Notes: generated by a model from the sequence alone, not told the origin. A stretch of DNA of 64,000 bases from Eumeta japonica (GCA_005406025.1 BGZK01001242.1:1-64000); one strand, 5' to 3'; numbered from the stretch's first letter, positions 25,570 to 38,264 are shown. A program made the numbers and translations.

Positions 25570-27533
25570 AAAAAAAGAATTATCTAATTTCATGCAGTAG
25601 TTCGGAAGTGATGCATTTACATATATTTTGGCGATTTATTGCACGCCTCATAAGCGGAGCGCATGAGGTAGTGCTCTACTCTCGCCTTACGAAAAACGAG
25701 TGATTTTTGAACTTTAAATGTCTTTATTTATTACATGTTGCACTTGTAAAATAATGTATGCACTTAAACGGCAAGAATAATCACTGATTTTAATATCTGT
25801 AATATCTTCAAAACACATTTGTTATAGAACATATTTTAAAACTGTTTTAAAATGTTTTTCGTGGACGTCCGTGTCTCTGTAATGCGCGGATCCTGTATGT
25901 GGTCACGATAACGAATGAAATACTTCACTAATCGAGTGTTTTTTTTTCATTCGCTTTCTATGCATCTGAATAGAAGCCTATTCAATTTCACTGTCTAATT
26001 CGGTGTAGTTTAATTGATATTTAATAAATAAAATTTTGATGAGTCTTTTAGTAAAAAAATTTTTTTTAATTAAATCTTAATCTAGAGAACATAAGAAACC
26101 CGAAGTGTGACTGTCTTTTTTATTCTCAATGTTTAAGTAAAAATTTTGACACCACGGTAAGTATTTTTTTTTTAATTTATTTCAATTTAAAAAAAAATGA
26201 CCATTATGGTATAAATTTTTGTTAATATATAGAATTTAGAGTATTGAACAATGCATACACGTAATTAGTAATCATTCATAAAGACTGAGCTCCAGTCATT
26301 CGTCGGAGCTGTCATACGCACTTTTCTTTAGTAAAAATGGAGTAACCGCTATGAGGCATGCACTTTTGGATTTTCCAAATTTTATTTTTATTTATATTGA
26401 TTGATATAGTTCAACTATTTTTTAAATATATCTGGTATTTAACATCTATAAATATTTTCATAAATAAGATGCAAAATGTTAAGACACTATAAAAACGACA
26501 AAAAAATACTAAACAAATTAATATTAAAATATATAATATTGATTATTTAGCTTATTTTTTTAGGAGTTTTCATTTAAATAAAAACTGTCTTTTTAGGAGT
26601 TTTCAATTATATTAAAGTTATTTTTTTAGAATTTCCATTTATATGAAAACTATGTTGATATGTACTGAGTTGAAAAAATTACTTTCATTGTTTGCAACAC
26701 TAAATAAAATTTGTAAAACAGTGAATGTTTATTTTTAACATACTTGTCAAGAATTTTCCTAGACAATAAACTAGGTTCTCAGTAAGGTTTTCCCTATAGG
26801 CAATTCTCAGATCTCAGTACACATTTCGTAAAATCATTATTTTTGGATTAATTTGTGGGGCATCAGTAACTGGAAAATTCTCTGTCTGTAATACTTCCAT
26901 TTATCCCAAATTTCGACTTTCCATGTTGGAAAGTTTTGGAAAAGTTCTGCAGTGATCAACAAATATGCATGGAAGCGATTTTGAAAACATAAAAAAAAAG
27001 ATGTCAACAATGTGTTTTTTCATGAGAGTTTAAAACAAAATACAACCAAATTTGTGGTCCATCGGCAGAATTTCTTTTTTTCTTTTCCCCCGAAATAAAA
27101 CCTAGATCTCATGCGAAAGATAAATTTAAGCAAAGCATAGACGCATCATTAGTTCTTCAAACTATAATGTAACTTGATAAGAATGATAAGATGGAGTGCT
27201 ATTGTTTTTCCATGAGAATTATCCTTGTAAGAGAAATGTCAAATGAAAAGTACCACTATTTGCCTGTTAAGTATACTTTTTTTTATAGTTCTTGATACCT
27301 ATGAGGCTACAAATTTTTAAGAAACTCTATGACCCTCTTCAAGCATAAACACTAGATCTGCTTCTGTCTGAAATTACACATTTTTTAATTGTCATTGTTG
27401 ACGTTGGTGTATTGTCATTATAAATACATTTGTTGCTATTAATATATAATGTGCTTCATAAATCACTTATCGTAACTGTCATGAAAGAAATAGAAATCAT
27501 TGTTTTTCTACATTTTTACTACAAATGATTATT
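25570..27533. other. Intron 1 sequence, nothing recognised
   Basis: AT-rich intron with homopolymer runs. An about 60-bp near-duplicate (ttttttaggagttttca, 26560-26640) occurs in two to three diverged copies. Confidence 0.4.
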
Positions 27534-27538
27534 AAGTC

Positions 27539-28187
27539 TGTACGGGACCCGGTACACTTTGTGCGCTGGACGCAACCGTCGATGATGATCTTCAGCCGGC
27601 AGAGTTTCAATGAAAAACCTTTGTAGTTAACTTATTTCGAGGAGCAGAGTTTCGTTTAACTTGTTATTATTACTATATAAGTATATATTGAGCGGAAGAA
27701 AGGAAGTGAAGGATATCGGGACCCTATCCTATATTTATACCACTGTTACACGTGTTCCCGATATCCCCACTTTATAACGGTTCTTTAACGGTCAAACGAT
27801 ACCCTCTTTTTGTTATTTATTTAAATAAATGCCCTTTTAACATATTTTGTACAAATTTTTACAATTTCAGTTACGTAATCCTATTTTCTAAGTAAATATC
27901 CGACATGTTATGGTCAGCGACGCGCAGTCGGAGTGAAGCCGGTTTTCGCTTCAGCGGTTATATATATGACCCTCCCCGCTTCATTACTATATATTGAATT
28001 CGCGGGAAAGGCCGTCATAATGCACGCGTCGCCGACCATACACCCTCTATGCAATAATGAAAAACAAAACAATATTTTATTTAGCTATTCTACAAACAAA
28101 TAAATTATAATTCGACTTCCGTTATGGTCGTTTCCGAACAGAATTTAAACAATTATAATTCGACTTCCGTTATGGCCGTTCCGAACA
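27539..28187 (-). repeat. 3' LTR of the BEL/Pao element
   Basis: 649 bp copy of the same repeat. It contains a long-spaced palindrome: ggatatcggga (27711-27721) pairs with tcccgatatcc (27756-27766). A second imperfect pair, tatggtcagcgacgcg and cgcgtcgccgaccata, lies further along. Both pairs are kept in the other LTR. Confidence 0.85.
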
Positions 28188-28259
28188 TCTCCCGCCGTAC
28201 GTCGTCGATTGTTGCGCGACGTATCTTCTTAAGGAGGACCGGTCCCGTTGGTATGACGA

Positions 28260-28475
28260 CTATCTTCTTCGTGGTCTTCGCAGGCCCACCTTCAGCTGGA
28301 ACGACCCACCTTCATCGCCCGCTGTGATGACACCACGAGGCCAGGTATTGCGCGGCAGCGTATTATCAGCGATAAGGACGACATCGCCGATCTTCAATGC
28401 TTCGCCGCGACCGTGCGGCTCCCGCCGGTGTTGTAACTCGGGCAGATATTCCCGAAGCCAGCGGCTCCAGAACAT
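28260..28475 (-). pseudogene. DUF5641-like C-terminal integrase tail (BEL/Pao)
   Basis: The minus-strand frame reads FWSRWLREYLPELQHR, then GDVVLIADNTLPRNTW and PRGVI, the standard C-terminal module of BEL/Pao polyproteins, ending close to the 3' LTR. Confidence 0.8.
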
Positions 28476-28514
28476 ATCTGCTAGCTGTTGAGACGCGCCA
28501 CTGCGCGCGGCTGT

Positions 28515-29175
28515 TCAAGTCTGACTCGTTGAAAGTGCCTGGCGCAGGAGCAGCCGCAGAACCGCCAAGAAGAAATGATTTGGCGTTAATGATTCAGGTG
28601 CTTCTGGATCTGTGGTTACGTATGTCAGCGGTCTGTTATTTACTGTATACTCGACTTCGGCGAGTAATGTGTTTAACACCTCTTCTGTTGGGTTCTTCGT
28701 TAGTAATACTGTATTTAAACTATTTTTACGCTTCTGATTAACCTTTCCCAAGCGCCGCCCATGAACGGTGCGCCTGGTGGTATAAAGCGCCATCTTATTG
28801 TTTTCAAGTTCGCTTCTGTTTTCATATTTTCGTTAAATATGTTATGTAGTTCTCGAGCAGCGCCTCGTAAGTTGGTCCCGTTATCTGACCAGATTTCGGT
28901 GGGCAGCCGCGTCGAGCGATCATCCTTTTCAGAGCCATGATTGCGGAACTCGTCTCTAGTGATGCTGCTATTTCCAGATGAATGGCTCTCGTGGTGAGAC
29001 ATGTGAATAACACAACATATCTTTTATTCGTAGTTCGACCTATTTTCACTGTTAGCGGCCCGAAGTAATCTATCCCCGTGTAGGTGAACGGGCGTCGGTG
29101 ATGTGCCAACCTGTTCGAGAGGTGGTCCCCGTGGGAGGTGAGGCGGGGACGCTCTTTATTCGGCACGGAATACAC
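28515..29175 (-). pseudogene. Integrase catalytic domain fragment (BEL/Pao)
   Basis: The minus strand shows all three acidic catalytic positions in context: GIDYFGP, then WSDNGTN, then GGAWERL, followed by NNRPLTY and LTPNHF words. The frame changes near 28930, between the first and second catalytic residues, and again before NNRPL. The preceding block, 29365-29898, is a weakly conserved linker with words like FSKWSKLIR. No intact integrase could be made. Confidence 0.85.
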
Positions 29176-29934
29176 CGCCTTATTATATCCTCGTTACGGT
29201 TCTTATCCGTGTTATGTAATAGCGTTGTCGACACTCGTTTATAGTAGCTTCGGCGCCGGCGTGATGTAGCTGTCTATGTGTATGTTCTATATACAATCTG
29301 GTTATGTGGTGATCGCCGCTTAATATCGGCGGATGTTTTGCATTTCTGTTGTCGTCGGCGCGGCCTATTCTGGTTTTATTCGCATTATGTTATCGTGCAT
29401 TTCTATCGATAATTTATATAGTCGGCTTCGTGTCGATATCGTTTTCCCGTTTCGTAAGTCGGAAATCTCTTGAGGAAATGATTGCTGTTGCCACGCTTTT
29501 TGTAACAATTTTTCGGCATCGTATAATAGATCGATATCGATCGATAACGTCTCGACTTCGTTGTTTTTTCTGATTTCAAGTTTGTTCGATGTTCTGTTGT
29601 AAGGTTTTTTGTTAGATTTTTTCCAGCTGGGATCCTTTTCAGGTTTTCTCTTGGTCCTTTTATAGTTGACCTTTTCTCCATTTTTTCTGCATAATCTGAT
29701 GAATTGTAAGACGCATGCTGTGCTGCGTATAAGTTTGCTCCATTTTGAAAATTTGTCGATATTCGGTATGCATTCCAGGATATTTGAATCGGGTTTCTTG
29801 ACTGTTAGATGAAGTATTTTTCTTCGCCTGTTTCCTTTAAAATGATAGGTTTTCTGTCGGCCAGTCGTTTGATTCGTGCTGTAGGAATTCTGGCCCATTG
29901 TACCATCGATCTAAATTTCGAGGTACGTTTCGGG

Positions 29935-30330
29935 TCGCGTCGTCCGCGACGTTCTGTTTGTAGGTACCCATCGCCATTCGTTCAGTGTACTATTTTCTTC
30001 GATGGCGGCGATGCGATGAGCTACGAATGGTTTGTATGAGCGAGCGCCGTTCTTAACCATGTGAGCACGGTCTTGCTGTCCGTCCAATAAAATTTGGTGT
30101 TCGGTTTTCTGTCGTGCCCTCGATAACAGTGGTCGCCATTCTGGTTCCCATGACGGCCGCCTGGAGTTCGAGTCTCGGTATCGACGTGATTTTGAGCGGC
30201 GCCACTCTCGATTTGGCTATTATCAGTGATGTCGAAACGTGACCTCGAGAATCGGTCGCTCGCCAGTAGAGGGCTGCTGCGTAGGCCGTCTCGCTGGCAT
30301 CCACAAATGTGTAGCTGTAATGTGGTGGCG
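29935..30330 (-). pseudogene. RNase H-like domain fragment (BEL/Pao, peptidase A17-associated region)
   Basis: Minus-strand words DASETAYAAALYWRATD, KSRVAPLKITSIPRLEL and, in a shifted frame, VLTWLKNGARSYKPFVAHR and EWRWVPT are hallmark sequences of the Pao RNase H region. At least one frameshift lies near 30080. Confidence 0.8.
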
Positions 30331-30399
30331 TCTGTATATCTTAGATAGCAGCGCGGTATTTTTCATTTTCAGGTTGATTAGTTGACTTTTCCAGTCATT

Positions 30400-30773
30400 C
30401 CACTGTGTGCGAGATCTTGATCGATCTCATCATCCCAGCCGGTACCTCGCCGCCATATTTCTTGCAGTAATTGTTTAGCTTTCGTGGTGACAGGTGAGGC
30501 GAGGCCGAGCGGTCGAACAATGACATAACTATTTTGAGTACTTGACGCTTCGTAGGTCGTTCGCTGTTCATGATATCGTGCGGTAGTCGAGCTAGATTCA
30601 GATTAAATGTTAGCTCGTCACGATCTGAATTCCAATTGAGGCCCAGTACTCGTTCGGAACCATTTTCTGTGTGTAAATCGATCGATTTTTCTGTTCTGAC
30701 GTCTCATTCAATGCTGTGAGTAGACGTTTCGAGTTTGACGTCCACTGTTTGAGTTCGAAGCGAGCCGCGGACG
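30400..30773 (-). pseudogene. Reverse transcriptase C-terminal fragment (BEL/Pao)
   Basis: On the minus strand, in broken frames: FELKQWTSNSKRLL near 30750, RVLGLNWNSDRDEL near 30630, and RPLGLASPVTTKAKQLL near 30490. These are the conserved words after the catalytic core of Pao-type reverse transcriptase. The YxDD-bearing core itself is absent. Confidence 0.75.
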
Positions 30774-30774
30774 T

Positions 30775-30958
30775 CACGTACTCTGTTTTCTGTAGACGTC
30801 GGTGGTCGTCGTGCGGTCGGTGTTGCCCTCGGTCGTGGTTGCGGTTGTAGTGGTGGTGGTAGCTGAAGATGCCTCTGTGGTGGTCCCTTCGCTGGATTGC
30901 TGTTGATCTGTGTCGCCGTTGAGCTCCGTTGCGCTGTCTTCGATCTTGTTTTGGGCAT
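30775..30958 (-). pseudogene. gag N-terminus remnant (BEL/Pao)
   Basis: On the minus strand a start codon at 30958 lies 46 nt inside the 5' LTR and opens MPKTRSKTAQRSSTATQ, a basic Ser/Thr-rich start like those of BEL/Pao Gag. Proline-rich sequence follows, and the frame runs into reverse-transcriptase-derived sequence near 30775 with no capsid or zinc knuckle between. Confidence 0.55.
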
Positions 30959-31003
30959 CTTGAACGGCGTCGGTTGCGGAATACGGCTCGAATGGACCAA
31001 AAA

Positions 31004-31659
31004 TGTACGGGACCCGGTACACTTTGTGCGCTGGCCGCAACCGTCGATGATGATCTTCAGCCGGCAGAGTTTCAATGAAAACCTTTGTAGTTAACTTATT
31101 TCGAGGAGCAGAGTTTCTGTTTAACTTGTTATTATTACTATAAAGTATATATTGAGCGGAAGAAAGGAAGTGAAGGATATCGGGACCTATCCTATATTTA
31201 TACCACTGTTACACGTGTTCCCGATATCCCCACTTTATAACGGTTCTTTAACGGTCAAACGATACCTGCTCCTTTGTTATTTATTTAAATAAATGCCCTT
31301 TTAACATATTTTGTACAAATTTTTACAATTTCAGTTACGTAATCCTATTTCTAAGTAAATATCCGACATGTTATGGTCAGCGACGCGTACAGTCGGGAAT
31401 GGTTTTCGCTTCAGGTTATATATATGACCCTCCCGCTGCTCTTACTATATATTGAATTCGCGGAAGGGGCCGTCATTCTTAATGCACGCGTCGCCGACCA
31501 TACACCCCTCTATGCAATAATGAAAAACAAAACAATATTTTATTTAGCTATTCTACAAACAAATAATTATTATAATTCGACTTCCGTTATGGTCGTTTCC
31601 GAACAGAATTTGTACAATAAACAATTATAATTCGACTTCCGTTATGGCCGTTCCGAACA
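31004..31659 (-). repeat. 5' LTR of the BEL/Pao element
   Basis: 656 bp, TG...CA ended, upstream with respect to element transcription (minus strand). After the LTR, on the minus strand, come a T-run and TGGTCCATTCGAG, a TGG-started word at the place of a primer binding site; the matching tRNA was not identified. Confidence 0.85.
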
Positions 31660-31664
31660 AAGTC

Positions 31665-34570
31665 ATTGAGAGAAATAAACAGGAGCTAATAATTACAAGA
31701 TAACATATAAAAATGAGCCATTTACATTAGTTACAAAGTCTTGCTACATTAAAATATTCATTAACACAATAATAAACTATTAAATGGTGTTCATGTTAAT
31801 TGAAAAATAAGTTGAATGTGATTAAGAATTGGAATACCAATACTGTGGAAACAGCCTAATGTTGCAATAATATCTATTGAAATCTTATTATTAGTAATTT
31901 TCAATCTTTCGGTTTATATAATACGTTTTGAGGAGGTAAAATTTGATATTTAAATATTTAAGATGGAGTTATTCAATTTGAAATTAAATTCTAAATAAAT
32001 ATAAAATAGTCAATCAATTTTATGCATAATAAAACAATAAACTATCTGTTTTTTTTATTATACTATTTTTATATATCAGGAGTGTATATTCAAGTTTTCC
32101 AATTTTTTCATTATCAATAAATTGCAATTACCTGCATAAGATAATTTTTAATTATTGATATATTGATCAGATAAATATTTGTTTTATTTCCACTCTGGAT
32201 GTTTATAACATAAAACATTAATTACATTCTGATATAAAGAAACATTAATAGTTATATTATATTCGAAAAAATAACAAGTTATTACAAATTCATTACCAAA
32301 ACAAAACAGATTTACTCAAAATCAATAGTTATTTTATTTTAATTTATTACAAGACTTTCATAATCGTGCGCTTGTGTAGATTATGGTTAAAATTATTCCT
32401 ATACTATTTTTCATTTTAATATGTTTGTACCTAAATTTTATTTAGGCGGCAATAAATCAATGCGATTCTGATTGCAATTCTATAATTCTGAATCTGCATA
32501 GAACAGACCGATAAACCTATGTTGTTTATGGACTGATATGTTATGGCTAAATATTATTGACAGATATTAACGCAACAGGTAAAATAATATGCATAATCAT
32601 AAATATGAGTACCAAATCAGAGTAGTACATGCAACGAGGTCACCGCTTATTATTTAATATCAGTACGCACAATGATACATCAAGGGAATGTTCCTGACAC
32701 ATATGCACACTGCATAGGGCCATTCTACTGATAAAGCATTAGATAGAATGAATGTGTCATTAAATTCTCATAAGTAGTTTCTAGAACGCCATATTGGAAT
32801 CGAGGAAACATAAACGGTTTCCGTTCGGCGACCATAAACTTTTTTCTTGGTCACAAAATGAGATAAAAATCTGGATGGCATAGTTATGAATTGGACTAAT
32901 TCAGTGTTATAATCTAGGGGTTGAATCAATAAAGCACACTTAAGTGCGGCGTTCTATCTTGAGAGTGGAAAGAGTAAGACAGTTATGTTGTTATACTTGC
33001 ATGTTAATTCATGCCTGTGACATGAATTAACATGCAGCATACAACTGACCGCTGACCTTCGTATCTGTTCTTCCACTACGAATCCCTATCCAAAGAATTG
33101 AATATTTATTCGAGATGATTGACAGATATCGAACATCTAAGCAAGTGTTAATATTTTAATTATCTTAGTCCACTAACAGTCATACTGTTACTTTTAAATA
33201 CATTTTACACCAACTACACAATGCACAGCAATAGTTATAATCCTTCACTTTGGAAAATAATAGTATATTTCTTGTTCCCACATTACTTTTTGAGATGGCG
33301 CATCATTTGAGCGACTTCAATAATGTGACCATATACAACTGAGTATAGGCATGTACAAATTATAATAAAGTCAACCACTTAGTTGCTATTTTTTTTATAG
33401 TTCCAAATTGATTGAAATTGATTATTCATATGCATATTATAGATATAATGATTACACGGAAGTTCCATACGGTTTATGGGAGCTAGTTCCTGTTTCTTCT
33501 GAATTTACAAGAACTTTTATTTTACTGGTTATCACTTTTCCGCTTTGCGAGGGGGTCATAAAAGTAAATAAAATTGGATAAACGCGAGTTCAACTCGCGC
33601 GGAGATGGTTCTGTACATTGAATATCTGTCATGCTTTTTTAAACCTGATCCAAATTTGTTTGTGGTTATTAAAAAAAGTATGTGTAATACTGGATTGTAT
33701 AGGGAAATAGCTGAACTAATTATCTATCTTTTAATTTGTTTTGTCATATATCTTTGAGAATGTTAACTAAGACCGAGTGATAGAAGGTATTCTGATATTT
33801 CATTTTTGATTTGTTCTTACAGTAAAATTACATTGCAATAACGTAGTGACCATTATAAACTGGCATTCACTAAGTATGTGAGTACATACAAAGCGAATTT
33901 CGGAGATAAGAGGTCGCCCATAAATTATTTCAAGATCTTTATAGGTATTCTATTTAAAAACAGAATATTTATATTTCATCTGATGAAAACGGACAGAAGA
34001 GTTACAATAGCATGTGATCAGATTGGGGATGTTCTCATAAAAGCTGGGGTCTGCATTGAGAGTATCGGTGACCCACTGTCCATCCACCAATCCCCCCTCT
34101 GCCCATTGTATGTATTGTGAGTAAATCCTTCTTAAACAGTAAGCTTCAGTCGCGCGTCAGAGCTGACAACACTTTTTTTTAGATAAGATAATTTTTTTTA
34201 AAACACATTGCTAAAATTACATTTTTATAATTTTAACCAAAAATATTGGAAGGATTTAATTTATTAATTTGTGTAAGAGTGAAAAAAATTTAGCTTTCTT
34301 GTATTCAGATTCTTTTTTTTCTGTTAATATTCGTTAAATATCAATTTTGTTAGAAGTATTTCAAGTAGACATGATTCGACTCGATAGCGTTCATTAACAA
34401 GTGTGCTAGAGCAACCTTGCAGATGGTTCTCAAACACATTATACTCTGCCCCTGAGTACTTTACAGTGTTTCAGAATAATTATGCAAATTATAGTAGTCA
34501 TTTGATTTCAAAAAAAGAGATTACCTGGAAAGTTTTTTGGGAGTTTTGAAAATTGGTAATTTTATAGATT
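31665..34570. other. Intron 1 sequence with one hairpin
   Basis: AT-rich. A perfect hairpin with 16-bp arms (32998-33013 and 33021-33036) and a 7-nt loop stands out. The 80-residue frame at 33878-34120 has no recognisable domain and is probably chance. Confidence 0.45.
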
Positions 34571-34574
34571 TCGA

Positions 34575-35929
34575 TGTGCTTTTTCCGAATTTCAACTTTA
34601 CCCCCTTGTATCCTTGCCGATCGCGCCGCCATATTGGAAAAATGGCGCCTTACAGCAGTTTTTTGATAATAACTCCTATCCGACTCATTTTTTAATAAAA
34701 TATTTATATACAAAATTAAACTAGAGAAAAATTGCCTACAATTTATGTATAAACATTTTTTTTCCAAACTCAATAGTTTGGCGTCCGAGTACCGCAAACT
34801 ATTATTCATCTGAACCACCACGTGTTTTTCATATATTTTCGACAAATATTTTACTGTGCATTGCAGGTACAGTAAAAAATAGGATTCCGTCGCTTTTGTG
34901 TCTGGCCCCTCTCTCGACCTTCTACGAAACGTCTGCCGATAGAACTCAATAGAAATTCAGTTTAGTCTGATTCATCAGCATACGACTGTAATTTTACAGC
35001 GTCATTCGCGTTTTTTAGAGCCATGGCTTCTAATAAAGCAAATTGTTTTATTTGTGATAATCCGTTACCAGAAAGTGGAATCATTGAATCGAAGGTGTAA
35101 GGTTGGAGACCTTTCGTAAGTCAAGTAATAAAAGAAGGACTATAAGGTTAAATTTTTAGAGGGACTAAGCTGGATAGCGGTTCATAATGTATGTCGAAAA
35201 CGATATAACAATGAAAAGTTAATCGCTGCATCATCGCGTAGAGGAAGCGATGACACTTCTCAGCCACTGCTGCGATCCTGGCACCTGACATCCTCATTCA
35301 AAGACCTTCGTTTTTTCTTCGTTGCTTTTGTAATTTAGATGACGGCAGAGTTTATAGCAGAACAGAAACAGACGCGCTTGTGCGATCATAATTTTGTCTA
35401 TAATGTATGTAAATTATCGGTGGACTATAGTGTTTCAGAACTTGTTAGAGCTTGTAATGGCGATCAGGGTCGAGCAATTCTTGAGCGTCTTGAGCATGTT
35501 TGGTCACAGCCGATGTATAGTATCACAATTCCTATGTGAAGAAATTGTACCAAGCACCACCTATTGAAGGTATATATAAAAGAGGTTTGTGTGCATACGA
35601 GATCGACTGTGATGCCGTACATTTATTGTTATTTTGAGCAAAATTCCGATGAGTGTCAGTTTACTCTGGATGAATTGATGCAGAAATCTACGGATATTGA
35701 AGTAGACTTTGTGGCCAAAACTATTGGTTTTACAAGAAAAAGTCAACTCATAAATTGTAAGAAATTTTTTCTAGTTTAATTTTATATATAAATATTTTTA
35801 TCATAAAATGAGTCGGAAAGGAGATATGGTCAAAAAACTTCTATTAGGCGCCATTTTTGCAATACGCCGGCGCGAGCGGCAAAGATACGATGTGGCAAAG
35901 TTGATATTCGGAAAGAGCACAAATGTGCT
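34575..35929. mobile_element. Degraded DNA transposon with ~175-bp terminal inverted repeats
   Basis: The arms 34575-34747 and 35749-35929 are reverse complements with scattered mismatches and indels (both contain ggcgccatttttgcaat-type and atgagtcgga-type words). The 1-kb interior carries broken coding sequence, annotated separately. The family is not recognised. Confidence 0.65.
35023..35765 (+). pseudogene. Transposon-encoded protein remnant with Cys-rich start
   Basis: From the ATG at 35023 the frame reads MASNKANCFICDNPLPESG and is soon broken. Later pieces in other frames include a VCRKRYNNEK word (Cys followed by basic residues, as in a zinc-binding CxxC...H/C...C arrangement), a piece at 35339-35535 (HNFVYNVCKLSVDYSVSEL), and DECQFTLDELMQKST near 35660. 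I recall similar words in uncharacterised proteins repeated in insect genomes but cannot name the family. Several stops and shifts make it non-functional. Confidence 0.45.
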
Positions 35930-36599
35930 AATTAGTTGCTCTAATTAGACTTTTGTCGCTCGTTTAGAAAGCGCAATATTGCTGACGAGGCTAACTTTTT
36001 TGTTTTGGAAATTAGCCTTATCATATAACCTTTGACTATAAAAATATGCAAAAAACAGTCAGAAAGTTAGTTGCTATAATAAGTTGCTCGATTTAAAGTA
36101 TACCTATTTGCAGTATATTTGCAAAAAAATGCCTCTGAGTGGAAACGATGAACACAAGTGTTCATCGCAATAACTACATTGGTTATGTAACTTTATTGGT
36201 TTTAACAAATTGAATACTTCTTTAAAATTAGTTCGTAATTAGTTGCTCCTATTTCATCACAGTTGAGCACTGTAAAGTGCACCTAGAGTACCTAGAGTTC
36301 AATCCAGAAGTTTTAAGAACTAAATTCATGAAAAAAAAATTTCTTCAGATCTAATAACTGACAGGAGCTAAACAGGAGCAACTAATTCCTGGGAGTTATT
36401 AAGAGCCGAAAAAATATGACTTTTTTTTTCCCATGAGTTTGGTAAAACTTAAATTTAAAAAACTCCACACAAGCAATACCTCTGAAAAGTAAAGAAAATA
36501 ATACGTATTGCCCTTTAATTTTAATAGAAATACGAGAAGGGGTCAATTAATTCGCAGAGTAAGGGCGTAAACGGGAACGGGGAAAATGATTAGATACTA

Positions 36600-37225
36600 T
36601 GTTTAGCTTATCGAGCGCTTCAAAGGATATAAGCAGCGCGTGCGCTCAGTTGTGCGTGAATGACACGTCAATCCGCGCACATAACAGTTATGGATAAAAC
36701 TGAGCATCGCGCGCCGTTATTAAGTTCTTTACTGAACGGGGAAAATCACCGCATACCCATTACTCAGGAGATGATATCAGTTTACGGAGATCCCTGTTCT
36801 TAAAAAAAGGAATGATTTACAAGTGGCACGGTTTATTTAAATAAGGGAGACAGCCAATTGAAGACGGCTCTAGACCCGGGCGGCCTGTAGAGACCACCTG
36901 TCCAGAAATCATCTAAAAAGTAGAAAAATTAATATTGGTGGACCCGCGTTTGAAAAAAAAAGAATCGGCAGAAATAGTTTAAATATCACCTTCAACTATT
37001 TTACACAAACACCTTAATATGACATAAGTCAGCGTAAGATGGGTGATGAAAATGTTTATGTCACTTCAAAAGAAGCAGCGCCAAAGAACGCAGCAAGCTG
37101 TTTTTTGGCGCCGTGTGGTAAAGATCCAGCTGCAATTTTGAGACGAATAGTTACTGGAGATGAAACTTGGGTTCGTTATTATGATCCTGAGTCGAAGAAA
37201 GTCTTTGCAATACTATAAACAGGCG
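36600..37225 (+). pseudogene. mariner-type transposase relic (family A)
   Basis: Pieces in order: IYKWHGLFK, then DGSRPGRPVETT (the GRP of the second HTH), then RRIVTGDETWVRYYDPESKK, which includes the TGDETW motif with the first catalytic Asp of mariner. Stops and shifts intervene, and the rest of the catalytic domain is absent. It is a different subfamily from the relics at 42.3 and 46.5 kb. Confidence 0.7.
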
Positions 37226-37839
37226 ATAAAAGGCTAATATATTGAGAATTAATGATATTTTGATTTCGTTTTTTAACACCCAAGTCTTCATTGCGCTAAT
37301 ATATTGGCCTCTTTTTTCATCTAAGCGACGTCATATCGAGATCTATGGTGATTCTCAAGTGATTGACATTTAGGTATTATGTTTTATATGGCGTTGAGAA
37401 TCACTGACGTACATATTATTTATTACATTATATGCATTTATTAATAGTTGAATGTTCGAAACACAGATGTTCATGATGTCGCTGTCAAACCTAAAACGAT
37501 CCCATCATCCTCATTCCTTATCAACTGCCGATTATAATCGTTATATTAACTCCTCCAAAATTATCATCTGACCTTTGTAGAGTTCATTCTTATCAAGTAA
37601 ATTATTGTGAAATTATTGAATGCTATCTATCTTTAGTATCTAATTATACATGTTGTTTAAAAGTTTACTAATCTGAAACCTGCTTAGGAATGTGTGAGGA
37701 ATCTCGTTTAGGGGACAGAATTAATATATAACAACGAAAGTGATACAAAGAAAAGAATGAATAGCTATTCATTTAAAGGTCAAAATGGGATCGACTTGCC
37801 ATAGCATAATTTGAAGTTATTATATGTCATGTTGTTCAT

Positions 37840-38225
37840 CAGCCCGTACACGTCCCGTTGCAGGGCACAGGCCTTCTCAACTGCGAGGTGGTAGAGGCCA
37901 TACCCCACCATGCAGGGCCAGTGCGGGTTGGTGGAGGCACAAAATTAGTGTGGAGGTATGTTTGTGAGGCAATTGGCAGATCCGTGCTGTGTAAACTTTG
38001 CGGCACGAAAATGAACCTGTTCGACCGGTGAGATACTACACCGTCACAGAATGCAGACGTGAAGTAACACTTTGTGTTATTTTATTTCGTCTTGTGAGTG
38101 AGAGTTCTAATGGGTTCCAATTATTTTGCAACCCAAAAGGATGGCAATGCAATGGTGTCTCCTCTGGTGTTGCAAGTGTCCATGGACGGTGGTGATCACC
38201 TATATTCTGGCGGTTCGCATGCTCG
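37840..38225 (+). repeat. Lepidopteran LINE/SINE fragments
   Basis: Contains ttgcagggcacaggccttctc, then aatgcaatggtgtctcctctgg, a gtccatggacggtgg word and atgctcgtttgctc, each very common in moth and butterfly genomes. The second half matches 7040-7250 on the opposite strand. Confidence 0.5.
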
Positions 38226-38264
38226 TTTGCTCTTCGGAAATGCTATAAAAAGCGAACAGCTTCA

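Larger units (their letters stand above)
27539..31659 (-). mobile_element. BEL/Pao LTR retrotransposon, internally deleted, antisense in intron 1
   Basis: Two long terminal repeats (27539-28187 and 31004-31659) start with TG and end with CA. The insertion is flanked by the 5-bp direct repeat AAGTC (27534-27538 and 31660-31664), the size expected for BEL/Pao. Minus-strand order is: LTR, gag start, end of reverse transcriptase, RNase H, integrase, DUF5641-like tail, LTR. About half of a normal internal region is missing: most of gag, the protease and the reverse transcriptase catalytic part. All frames carry shifts and stops, so the copy is dead. The two LTRs differ by several substitutions and indels, so the insertion is not recent. 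Confidence 0.9.
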
